The notes under the pieces are model-generated. The model did no database searches. It had not been told where the DNA came from and saw only the letters and a program-made list of their open reading frames with translations. From Bacteroidota bacterium (GTDB lineage: Bacteria; Bacteroidota; Bacteroidia; JACCXN01): a DNA stretch of 7,931 nucleotides. Below, one piece after another: positions 1 to 6,699 of the stretch. The stretch's first letter is position 1. Each line of letters begins with the position of its first letter. The DNA lies in assembly GCA_947462515.1 (NCBI GenBank), contig CANHPJ010000061.1:1-7931 (forward strand), given 5' to 3'. A program made the position numbers and the translations under genes.

Positions 1-51
1 CAGCGATTTTTAGATGCGTTAATAATTAATGCTATTTCTTGCCTCATATGA
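1..51 (+). CDS. Possible 3' end of an unidentified upstream gene
   Basis: Frame 1 is open from the window edge for 16 codons, reading QRFLDALIINAISCLI and ending in TGA at 49-51. The stop overlaps the start of a small hairpin (49-72), which is where the end of a gene would be expected. No family can be named from 16 residues. A minus-strand reading (ATG at 45-47, MRQEIALIINASKNR, running off the window) competes for the same bases, so the strand is uncertain. In AT-rich DNA an open stretch this short can easily arise by chance. Confidence 0.2.
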   Translation, partial: QRFLDALIINAISCLI

Positions 52-72
52 GATGCCAGTTATGGTATCTCA
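49..72 (+). terminator. Small hairpin after the first stop codon, possible weak terminator
   Basis: TGAGATGCC and GGTATCTCA form a 9-pair stem, with one G-U wobble on the plus-strand RNA, around the loop AGTTAT. It starts on the TGA that closes the open frame at 1-51. The downstream sequence is TAAATTA rather than a T-run, so it does not match a classical rho-independent terminator. It could instead be a 3' stabilising hairpin or an operator-like palindrome. Confidence 0.35.
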
Positions 73-93
73 TAAATTACAATCATAAATTAC
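70..93 (+). repeat. Tandem direct repeat of an 11-base unit
   Basis: TCATAAATTAC occurs at 70-80 and again at 83-93, separated by AA, giving a 13-base period. The first copy overlaps the 3' arm of the hairpin at 49-72. The core octamer TCATAAAT recurs at 373-380 and 397-404. It may be a pair of protein-binding half-sites or simply a local duplication in AT-rich DNA. Confidence 0.5.
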
Positions 94-467
94 TCTTCGT
101 CATTAATAGACTATAAATCAGATTTTTTTGGTTTTATTCCAACTCGGAAATAATTTAATAGTAGTCTATATTGTTTATTAAATAAAATAATAGTTTACAA
201 ATTATTAACATTTTATTTTTTTAGTAATTTGAAATATCAATTTTTTTAGAGGTAATTCATATTTAGACACTTAATAAAATGGAATGAAATATTACAATGT
301 CAATTTTAATATTTTAAAATTTTGATGAGTAATGAATTGCACAGAGTAATTTTTTTTTATGAATTCAACTGATCATAAATATTTATTTCTTGTTTTTCAT
401 AAATGCTAACTATCCCATTATAAATTCATTAGAATATTTTTTTTTACTCAAATTGAAGAAATTATTA

Positions 468-494
468 TTTGGCATAATTAGGGTTATAATTTAA
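468..494 (+). promoter_or_regulatory. Candidate promoter just upstream of the membrane kinase
   Basis: TTTG at 468-471 and a TATAATTT stretch at 485-492 resemble the Bacteroidota -33 (TTTG) and -7 (TAnnTTTG) elements. The -7 match is partial and the spacing is shorter than usual. Its closeness to the ATG at 503 would leave almost no 5' untranslated region. The true promoter may lie further upstream in the leader. Confidence 0.2.
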
Positions 495-502
495 TTGTAT
501 TA

Positions 503-1993
503 ATGATTCGATTTATGATTTTTTCTTTACCAAGAATCTCCATTAGAATAAAACTTGTTTTAATACAATTAGTTACAGCTTTTTTGGTAACATTTATTTC
601 TGCGAATGTTTTTTTATGGAATGAAATAAATGAAATTAAAGATTATAAGGTAACCAATTTAAAATTTATTTCTCATCTAATTGCTTCAAGCACTATTCCT
701 TATATTTTGGCAAATGACACCTCGATTGAAAATTTGCTTTTAGAAACAAAATATTTTCCTGACATATCAAATGTTTTAGTCCGTGACAATTTGGGTAAAA
801 CAATAGCTTCATATAATAGACAAGAATATAAGAACTTCACTTTTAAGAATACACCAAATTCTGATTCATCCTATTTTTTAGGAATGGATGATTTGTATTT
901 ATTCACCCCAATAGTATATAATAATGATGTTATTGGAATGGTGTGTTTGAGAAGTAAACCTACTTTATTGAAAAAACTCGCTCAACGTCTTTTTTCTCTA
1001 GGTTTTGGCGCATTCGTTTTCTCGTTTTCAGTAGCCTTGGTAATCTCGATTTTACTTCAAAAAAGTATTTCTTCACCTATTTTAAAACTAAAGAATATTA
1101 TGGAAAACGTTTCCAGAAATTCCAATTATAGTTTGAGATCTGATGAAAATCGAGAAGATGAAATTGGAATATTAGCCAAAGAGTTTAATTATATGCTGAA
1201 TCAAATTCAACAAAGGGATTTTTCTTTGCAAAATGCTACTGAAAAATTGGAAGAGATGGTCAAAAAAAGAACGAAAGAACTTTCGGATATAAACATCAAA
1301 TTATATCAATCTAACAAAGAATTAGAACAGTTTGCTTATGTCGCCTCTCATGATTTACAAGAACCTTTAAGGGCAATAAAAAGTTATATTCAGTTGATTC
1401 AAAAAAGATATAAAAATGATTTTAATCCTGAAGCAAATGAATTTATGCAATATGTTATTTCAGGAGCAGACAGGATGCACATTTTAATAAATGATTTACT
1501 TCTTTATTCAAGAGTAGGAACAAGAGTCAATCATTTAACCGACATAGACATAGACAAGATTATTAAAATTGTGATGGAGAATATTGCCGATAGAGTTAAT
1601 TCCTCAAAGGCAAAAATTATTATTGATAACCATTTACCTGTAATAAAAGCCGATTCAATTCAAATGATCCAACTATTTCAAAATTTAATAACCAATGCTA
1701 TTAAATATCAACCTAAAAATCAGATCCCTGAAATTCATATTGGATTAAATATTCAAAATGAATTCTATATTAAAGATAATGGCATTGGTATTAAAAAGGA
1801 ATATTTTGATAAAATATTTGTGATTTTTCAAAGATTGCATTCACGAGAAGAATATACAGGAACCGGAATTGGATTAGCTGTTTGTAAAAAAATAGTAGAA
1901 CGATATGGAGGCAAGATTTGGGTAGCTTCAGATGGAGAAAATTCGGGTACAACTTTTTGGTTTACATTACCCTCCGAAGGAAAAAAGGATTAA
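503..1993 (+). CDS. Membrane sensor histidine kinase, CHASE8-like/HAMP with Cph1-type kinase core
   Basis: This protein of 496 residues is a transmembrane sensor kinase expected to autophosphorylate on histidine and donate phosphate to a response regulator. A first membrane helix (about 17-39) and a second (about 163-185) flank an extracytoplasmic domain (about 44-150) whose layout resembles CHASE8. A HAMP domain (186-238) leads into a coiled coil (241-277). The HisKA H-box is ASHDLQEPLR with His283 as phosphoacceptor. The HATPase domain shows an N-box (NLITNA, 394-399), a G1 box (DNGIGI, 425-430) and a G2 box (GTGIGL, 453-458), so it looks catalytically complete. The ASHDLQEPLR type is the one found in Cph1-like phytochromes that signal to Rcp1-like receivers; such a receiver lies two genes downstream, although no phytochrome domain is present here. 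The start has no Shine-Dalgarno site; an alternative ATG is at 515. The sensed signal is unknown. Confidence 0.95.
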   Translation: MIRFMIFSLPRISIRIKLVLIQLVTAFLVTFISANVFLWNEINEIKDYKVTNLKFISHLIASSTIPYILANDTSIENLLLETKYFPDISNVLVRDNLGKTIASYNRQEYKNFTFKNTPNSDSSYFLGMDDLYLFTPIVYNNDVIGMVCLRSKPTLLKKLAQRLFSLGFGAFVFSFSVALVISILLQKSISSPILKLKNIMENVSRNSNYSLRSDENREDEIGILAKEFNYMLNQIQQRDFSLQNATEKLEEMVKKRTKELSDINIKLYQSNKELEQFAYVASHDLQEPLRAIKSYIQLIQKRYKNDFNPEANEFMQYVISGADRMHILINDLLLYSRVGTRVNHLTDIDIDKIIKIVMENIADRVNSSKAKIIIDNHLPVIKADSIQMIQLFQNLITNAIKYQPKNQIPEIHIGLNIQNEFYIKDNGIGIKKEYFDKIFVIFQRLHSREEYTGTGIGLAVCKKIVERYGGKIWVASDGENSGTTFWFTLPSEGKKD

Positions 1994-2014
1994 TATAAAG
2001 TAAAAAATATTAAA

Positions 2015-2452
2015 ATGGATAGATTAAAAAAAGGAGCTAATAGAGTAATGTTTTTTTCAGATAATACATTGGTAATCAATGAATTTGAAGAAATTGTTAA
2101 GAAAAGAAATCCCAAAAATGAATTTATCAGGATAGATAACATTTTGAATATTACTGATCATTTGAATGATTCCTCATATTCAAAACCAGATATTATAATA
2201 ATGGATATACAGCTCGAAAACATCATAGTTTTTAATATTGTAAACCGCATTAAAAACAGCATTTTTAAGTATATACCTTTATTATTGATAAAAAAAGAAA
2301 GTGATGAAAATACCATATTGCAATTTTACTACTCGTATGTAAATTGTTTTATTATGAAGCCGGATGAATCGGGTAAAATATTTGAAATACTTAAATCAAT
2401 AGATGAGTTTTGGCTTGAAGTAGTCAATTTGCCGCAAATACATACAAATTGA
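2015..2452 (+). CDS. Degenerate Rcp1-like receiver-domain protein
   Basis: This 145-residue single-domain protein aligns by eye with the Rcp1-type receiver encoded next to it and has the same length. Shared landmarks are the candidate phosphoacceptor Asp64 (IIIMDIQL), the NCFIMKP segment with Lys115 (NCYLNKP in the neighbour) and the EFWLEVVNLP tail. Key positions are lost. The N-terminal acidic pair is Ser15-Asp16 instead of Glu-Asp. The LPKKNG turn after the phosphoacceptor is replaced by LENIIV. The switch Thr/Ser position is occupied by lysine (IKK where the neighbour has LTT). It may therefore phosphorylate poorly or act as a constitutive or decoy receiver; this is inference. It begins 21 bases after the kinase. 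A second ATG at 2048 is preceded by AGGAG (2032-2036) at a long 11-base spacing, but starting there would trim the first beta strand, so 2015 is preferred. Confidence 0.82.
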   Translation: MDRLKKGANRVMFFSDNTLVINEFEEIVKKRNPKNEFIRIDNILNITDHLNDSSYSKPDIIIMDIQLENIIVFNIVNRIKNSIFKYIPLLLIKKESDENTILQFYYSYVNCFIMKPDESGKIFEILKSIDEFWLEVVNLPQIHTN

Positions 2453-2462
2453 AAATATTGAT

Positions 2463-2900
2463 ATGATAAATATTTTGTTGATTGAAGATTGCCTTGCAGA
2501 TATTCGTCTAACACAGGAGATGCTCAAGGAAAGTGTTATTCAAAATAAAATTTACGTTGTTAAAGATGGGGAGGAGGCTATTTCCTTTTTAATGAAAAAA
2601 GGAAATTATAACAAATGTCCTTCACCAGATTTGATTTTCTTGGATCTAAATCTGCCAAAAAAAAATGGAAGGGAGGTGTTAATTGAAATAAAATCCGATC
2701 CTTTTTTGAAAAGTATTCCTGTTTTGGTTTTAACGACTTCTACTTCAGATGTAGATATTATAACCAGTTATAAACTCCAAGCCAATTGTTATTTGAACAA
2801 ACCGAATGATTTGGATGATTTTAATAAATTATTGATTAACATAGAAAATTTTTGGTTTAAAAAAGCAAGACTTCCAAAGAATAGTGAAAAGTTGGCTTAA
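2463..2900 (+). CDS. Rcp1-like single-domain response regulator
   Basis: This 145-residue stand-alone receiver is of the Rcp1 type, the partner class of phytochrome-like kinases. All phosphorylation residues are present: Glu8-Asp9, phosphoacceptor Asp61 in FLDLNLPKKNGREVL, Thr91 in LTTS, and Lys113 in NKP. The NCYLNKP segment and the IENFW...RLP C-terminus are typical of the family. There is no output domain, so it presumably acts by protein contact or as a phosphate shuttle or sink. It starts 10 bases after the degenerate sister receiver and 20 bases before the hybrid kinase, so co-transcription and translational coupling are likely. The membrane kinase at 503-1993, with its matching kinase core, is the best candidate phosphodonor. 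No Shine-Dalgarno site is visible. Confidence 0.95.
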   Translation: MINILLIEDCLADIRLTQEMLKESVIQNKIYVVKDGEEAISFLMKKGNYNKCPSPDLIFLDLNLPKKNGREVLIEIKSDPFLKSIPVLVLTTSTSDVDIITSYKLQANCYLNKPNDLDDFNKLLINIENFWFKKARLPKNSEKLA

Positions 2901-2920
2901 CTACTGCCTAGATTAATTAT

Positions 2921-5900
2921 ATGCAAAAAGAGAAAAATAGGATTCTTTTAGTCGAGGATAATTTTCCAGACGCAAAACTTATGGAGATTTATCTTCAAGA
3001 AGCCTATGATGATAACTTCGAGTTAATAACTGTAATAAGATTGTCAGAAGCCATAGATAAGGTTAAGGCAGAAATGTTTGATGTGGTTATACTGGATTTG
3101 ACTCTACCTGATAGTTCAGGGATTGATACTTTTGTTAAACTTTTTTCGAAAATACCGGATATACCAATTATTGTTTTGACAGGATTGAGTGATGATGTTT
3201 TTGGTTTAGATGCGGTTAAATTTGGAGCAGAAGATTTTTTGAGCAAGAATACCATTAATGCGCACATCATTAAACGGGCAATTGATTATGGAATAGAACG
3301 AAGAAAACTCAAAAAGAAAATAATTGATAACACAAATCAGTTAAATGAAAATGAGAAAAAATTAAAGGAAGCTCAAGAGCTCGCCCACCTTGGTAATTGG
3401 GTATGGGAATACGATTCAAACAAAATTCAATGGTCCGAGGAGCTATATCGACTTTTTGGACTACAACCTTTTATTTTTGAAATTACGCCTGAGTGGATCT
3501 GGAAACATATCCATCCTGAAGATGTTGAAAAATTTTCTCTGTTTTTAGACCAGAGGAAAATTTTACAAGATTCAGCAGATATTTATTTTAGAATTATAAG
3601 ACCCGATAAAACAGAAAGAACACTATTTTCCATTGTTCGAATTATTGCTGAGAGAGATAATTTGTTAACCAAGTTTCAAATTATAAGTCAAGATGTTACA
3701 GAGAGAATTTTACAAGAGAAAAAATATGCAACGCTTATCGAATCGGCTCCAGATAGCATCATAACAATTGATTATGAGAAAAAAATTATAGGCTGGAATA
3801 AAAAAGCTCAGGAGGTAATGTTATGGAATGAAAAAGAGGCATTAAATCTCAAAATTGGAGACGTTTTTTCTATTACCAACATTGATAGAGATCTTGATCA
3901 GGTTTTTAATGAAAAGAATCAAAGGTTGGGAAAACAAATTGAGGTAATTGCAAATAGAAAAGATGCTACAGCTTTCCCTGCTGAAATAACTTTGTCCTTG
4001 ATTAAACTAGAAAAAAATAAAATATGTGTTTGTTTTGTTCGCGATTTAATTGTTCGAAAGCAAGTAGAAAAAGAACTTAAAGAAAAGGAAGAATTATATC
4101 GTACGGTTATTGATAGCCTTTCAGAAGGCCTTGTTATAAAAGATATAGAAAATCATATTTTGTTTTCTAATGTTTCTCTTGAATACTTAACAGGGTATTC
4201 AAAGGGAGAAATTTTCGGTCAAAATTTTATTAATCTATTTTCATCAAATGCATGGGAAAATCAATTAGTGAAAAACCATATCAATGATGCATTTTCAAAT
4301 GAAACAAATTCCTATGAACTTTTAATACGAAAAAAAAATGGAGAAAACTTTTGGGCCAGAATAAATAATGCACCTTATAAAAATGATAAGGGTGATGTTG
4401 TAGGTAATATTTCCGCAATAACAGATATTACCATTTCAAAAAGAGAAAAAGAACTGGAAGATTTAGTTTTTGCGGCCACAAAATCATACAACTCATTAAT
4501 AATAACCGATAAAAATGGCAAAATAGAGTGGTTAAATGAAGGCTTTTCTAGGCTTTTTGGCTATAATTATGAAGAAGTAATCGATAAAAATATTTCTTTA
4601 TTGAGTAATAATCACCTTAAAAATTCGATAAAAGAAAGAAAAAATCCCTATAAACAGGTTGTTTCAGAAAAAAGACCTATTGTTTATGAAACTAAAAAAT
4701 ACAGCAAAGCAGGTCAAATGTATTGGGTAATAAGTACCCTGACACCTGTGCTGGATGATAATGGAACAGTTATTAAAATTATTGCTATTGATTCTGATAT
4801 TTCCAGAAGAAAAGAAATTGAAACTCAGCTGAAATCTGCAAAAAGACTTGCGGAACACTCTTTAAACAGGTCTAAAAGAGCATTTGAAGACATTGCCAAA
4901 GCAAAAATTCAGGTCGAAAATACCATCAAAGCAAAAGAAATGTTTATGGCAAATATGAGCCATGAAATTAGAACTCCTATGAATGGTATAATCGGTATAA
5001 CTGATTTACTGCTTAAAACTTCCTTATCAAAGGAACAAAATGAATACTTAAGCGCCATTAAATCTTCCGGTGAAACTTTAATGGTAGTTATTAATGATGT
5101 TTTGGATCTTTCAAAAATAGAGGCAGGTAAAATGACATTTGAAGAATTGCCATTTAAACCTAAAGCTCTGTCCGAATTGGTATACGATTTGTTTTTACCG
5201 AAAGCTAGGGAAAAACACATTGAGTATACTAAATATATGGACATACGTATTCCCGACACACTAATAGGAGATCCCGCAAGGCTGAATCAAATTATGATGA
5301 ATTTAATAAGCAATGCTATAAAATTTACCCATAGCGGAAAAGTAGATTTTATGCTTAATCTTAAAAGTGAAGATGTAAGCAATGTTGAATTGGAGTTAAT
5401 TGTGAAGGATACCGGTATGGGAATTCCTGAAGATAAAATGGACTCCATCTTTCTTAATTATACTCAGGTAACTCCTGAAATTGCAAGAAAATACGGAGGT
5501 ACAGGCTTGGGGTTGGCAATTACTAAAAGACTTGTAGAAATGCAAGGAGGAAAAATAAATGTTAAAAGTAAATTGGGAGTAGGTTCTGAATTTATAATTA
5601 CCTTAAGATACAAAAAGCCGCTTTTGGATCAGATTGAAATTCATGAAAAATCCGAAATAATAGAGAGACAAATTGAAAAAAATCTAAAAGGGGTAAGAAT
5701 CTTGCTTGCTGAAGATAATGCCATTAATACAATGCTTGCTGTAAAAGTACTTACAGATTGGGATTGCGAAGTGGTAGTTGCGGAAAATGGAAAGGAAGTC
5801 ATTAATATTCTTGAGAAGGACTCAGATTTCGATATGATTTTAATGGATATTAAAATGCCGGATATGGATGGATATCAGGCAACTAGCTATATAAGAGAAA

Positions 5901-6109
5901 AAATGCCTGAATCAGTAAAAGTTATACCAATAATTGCGCAAACTGCACATGCGGCAACCTGGGAGGCAAAAAGATGCCTCGATTTGGGAATGAACGATTA
6001 TATTTCTAAACCTTTTGATATTGATTTATTATTTGAAAAGGTATTTAGACATTCGAAAAAATTTAAGGCCAAGCTTTTGGATATAGAAAATGGTTTTGTC
6101 AGTACCTAA
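2921..6109 (+). CDS. Soluble hybrid histidine kinase REC-PAS4-HisKA-HATPase-REC
   Basis: This 1062-residue cytoplasmic hybrid kinase has receivers at both ends and no signal peptide or membrane helix. The N-terminal receiver (about 5-127) has Glu12-Asp13, Asp59, Thr87 and Lys109. A short coiled coil (127-150) is followed by four PAS-like domains: about 150-262 (PAS_3-like, with WSEELYRLFG), 265-385, 388-508 and 511-632. A coiled linker (632-672) leads to HisKA with His681 in MSHEIRTPMNG. The HATPase domain has an N-box (NLISNA, 794-799), a G1 box (DTGMGI, 830-835) and a G2 box (GTGLGL, 860-865). The C-terminal receiver (about 925-1045) has Glu931-Asp932, Asp976 in MDIKMPDMDG, Thr1008 and Lys1030. 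It looks fully active and could pass phosphate from His681 to Asp976 and then to an external HPt protein, none of which is in the window. The N-terminal receiver may let another kinase gate it. PAS ligands cannot be inferred. Confidence 0.97.
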   Translation: MQKEKNRILLVEDNFPDAKLMEIYLQEAYDDNFELITVIRLSEAIDKVKAEMFDVVILDLTLPDSSGIDTFVKLFSKIPDIPIIVLTGLSDDVFGLDAVKFGAEDFLSKNTINAHIIKRAIDYGIERRKLKKKIIDNTNQLNENEKKLKEAQELAHLGNWVWEYDSNKIQWSEELYRLFGLQPFIFEITPEWIWKHIHPEDVEKFSLFLDQRKILQDSADIYFRIIRPDKTERTLFSIVRIIAERDNLLTKFQIISQDVTERILQEKKYATLIESAPDSIITIDYEKKIIGWNKKAQEVMLWNEKEALNLKIGDVFSITNIDRDLDQVFNEKNQRLGKQIEVIANRKDATAFPAEITLSLIKLEKNKICVCFVRDLIVRKQVEKELKEKEELYRTVIDSLSEGLVIKDIENHILFSNVSLEYLTGYSKGEIFGQNFINLFSSNAWENQLVKNHINDAFSNETNSYELLIRKKNGENFWARINNAPYKNDKGDVVGNISAITDITISKREKELEDLVFAATKSYNSLIITDKNGKIEWLNEGFSRLFGYNYEEVIDKNISLLSNNHLKNSIKERKNPYKQVVSEKRPIVYETKKYSKAGQMYWVISTLTPVLDDNGTVIKIIAIDSDISRRKEIETQLKSAKRLAEHSLNRSKRAFEDIAKAKIQVENTIKAKEMFMANMSHEIRTPMNGIIGITDLLLKTSLSKEQNEYLSAIKSSGETLMVVINDVLDLSKIEAGKMTFEELPFKPKALSELVYDLFLPKAREKHIEYTKYMDIRIPDTLIGDPARLNQIMMNLISNAIKFTHSGKVDFMLNLKSEDVSNVELELIVKDTGMGIPEDKMDSIFLNYTQVTPEIARKYGGTGLGLAITKRLVEMQGGKINVKSKLGVGSEFIITLRYKKPLLDQIEIHEKSEIIERQIEKNLKGVRILLAEDNAINTMLAVKVLTDWDCEVVVAENGKEVINILEKDSDFDMILMDIKMPDMDGYQATSYIREKMPESVKVIPIIAQTAHAATWEAKRCLDLGMNDYISKPFDIDLLFEKVFRHSKKFKAKLLDIENGFVST

Positions 6110-6118
6110 AATGAAGTC

Positions 6119-6145
6119 TAAACATTTTTCCTTTAAAGATGTTTA
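6119..6145 (+). other. Weak hairpin in the gap after the hybrid kinase
   Basis: TAAACAT (6119-6125) and ATGTTTA (6139-6145) form a perfect 7-pair, AT-rich stem with a 13-base loop. No T-run follows, so it is at most a weak attenuator or processing site. It lies in the 71-base gap between 6109 and 6181, the longest gap in the cluster, where the operon may be split. No good promoter match was seen in the rest of this gap. Confidence 0.25.
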
Positions 6146-6180
6146 ATATAAAGAGAACAAAACATTATAAATATTAAATA

Positions 6181-6684
6181 ATGAAAACTCAGGCTAACAT
6201 AAAAGTTTTTTTTGTTGATGATGATGAAGCCTTTAGAGAGCCATTAAAAAAATATTTAGAGCAAGAATGTTTCCCTCTGGCCAGTATTAAGACTTTTGAA
6301 ACAGGGGAGGAGTGTCTTAATGCAATGGAAGAAAATCCTGACTTGGTGATTTTAGATTTCTTTTTAAATTCAAGAATAAAGGAAGCCATGAATGGATTAG
6401 GCATTTTAAAATTGATTACCAGCAAATATCCTTCTGTTCCGGTTATTATGCTTTCTTCCCAGGATGATGTTTCAACGGCTGTTCAGATGATTAATAACGG
6501 AGCCTTTGATTATGTTACCAAGAGTTCGAGTGCTTTTGTTAAAATTAAAAATTTAATTGAAAATGTTGCCAATAATAAAAATTCTAAATTAATCCTGCTA
6601 AGGAAGGTTTCTTTTTATAAAACCATAAATCTTATAGTCATAATAATTTTAATATTACTTTTTATAATCACTCATTATATTTAA
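6181..6684 (+). CDS. Response regulator receiver with C-terminal membrane anchor
   Basis: This 167-residue protein has an N-terminal receiver (about 7-130) with Asp13-Asp14, phosphoacceptor Asp59 in VILDF, Ser92 in MLSSQDD and Lys114 in YVTKS, so it should accept phosphate. The loop after the phosphoacceptor is lengthened (NSRIKEAMNGLG), and the KSSSAFVKI segment follows the conserved lysine. After a basic linker the C-terminus is a single strongly hydrophobic helix (about 148-164, LIVIIILILLFII) ending in THYI, which should tether the receiver to the inner membrane with the receiver in the cytoplasm. From memory, similar AMNG-type receivers occur in Bacteroidota, some with C-terminal membrane segments. 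No output domain is present. It could position or sequester phosphate near a membrane kinase such as the one at 503-1993. No Shine-Dalgarno site is visible. Confidence 0.92.
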   Translation: MKTQANIKVFFVDDDEAFREPLKKYLEQECFPLASIKTFETGEECLNAMEENPDLVILDFFLNSRIKEAMNGLGILKLITSKYPSVPVIMLSSQDDVSTAVQMINNGAFDYVTKSSSAFVKIKNLIENVANNKNSKLILLRKVSFYKTINLIVIIILILLFIITHYI

Positions 6685-6686
6685 TT

Positions 6687-6692
6687 AGGAGG
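6687..6692 (+). promoter_or_regulatory. Strong Shine-Dalgarno site before the last receiver gene
   Basis: AGGAGG lies 7 bases before the ATG at 6700, ideal spacing for the 16S rRNA anti-Shine-Dalgarno. It starts just after the TAA of the membrane-anchored receiver gene. The other plus-strand starts in this window lack such a site, as is usual in Bacteroidota, so this gene may be translated differently or more strongly. It fixes the start at 6700. Confidence 0.7.
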
Positions 6693-6699
6693 ATGCAAC

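Larger units (their letters stand above)
52..502. other. AT-rich leader without a convincing gene
   Basis: About 450 bases upstream of the first kinase contain no open frame longer than about 16 codons starting at ATG. The region is dominated by A and T, with five T-tracts of seven to nine bases (123-129, 216-222, 241-247, 350-358, 437-445). The octamer TCATAAAT occurs four times on the plus strand (70-77, 83-90, 373-380, 397-404). It probably holds the promoter and 5' untranslated region of the signalling cluster. No tRNA, rRNA or clear riboswitch fold is visible. Confidence 0.6.

Noticed and set aside
1..47. Minus-strand start MRQEIALIINASKNR running off the left edge
   Set aside because: Only 15 codons are visible, there is no ribosome binding site, and it overlaps an equally plausible plus-strand gene end; no family can be recognised.
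107..168. Inverted repeat ATAGACTA / TAGTCTAT in the leader
   Set aside because: Eight-base arms about 48 bases apart in AT-rich DNA are expected by chance, and no stable fold or element ends are apparent.
361..410. Sixteen-codon open frame starting MNSTDH in the leader
   Set aside because: No ribosome binding site, no recognisable features, and the length is expected by chance.
4583..4606. LOV-like segment in the fourth PAS domain (DKNISLLS, resembling GxNCRFLQ)
   Set aside because: The flavin-binding cysteine position is isoleucine (codon 4592-4594), so it is not a LOV photoreceptor by the known chemistry; it is an ordinary PAS domain of the same superfamily.
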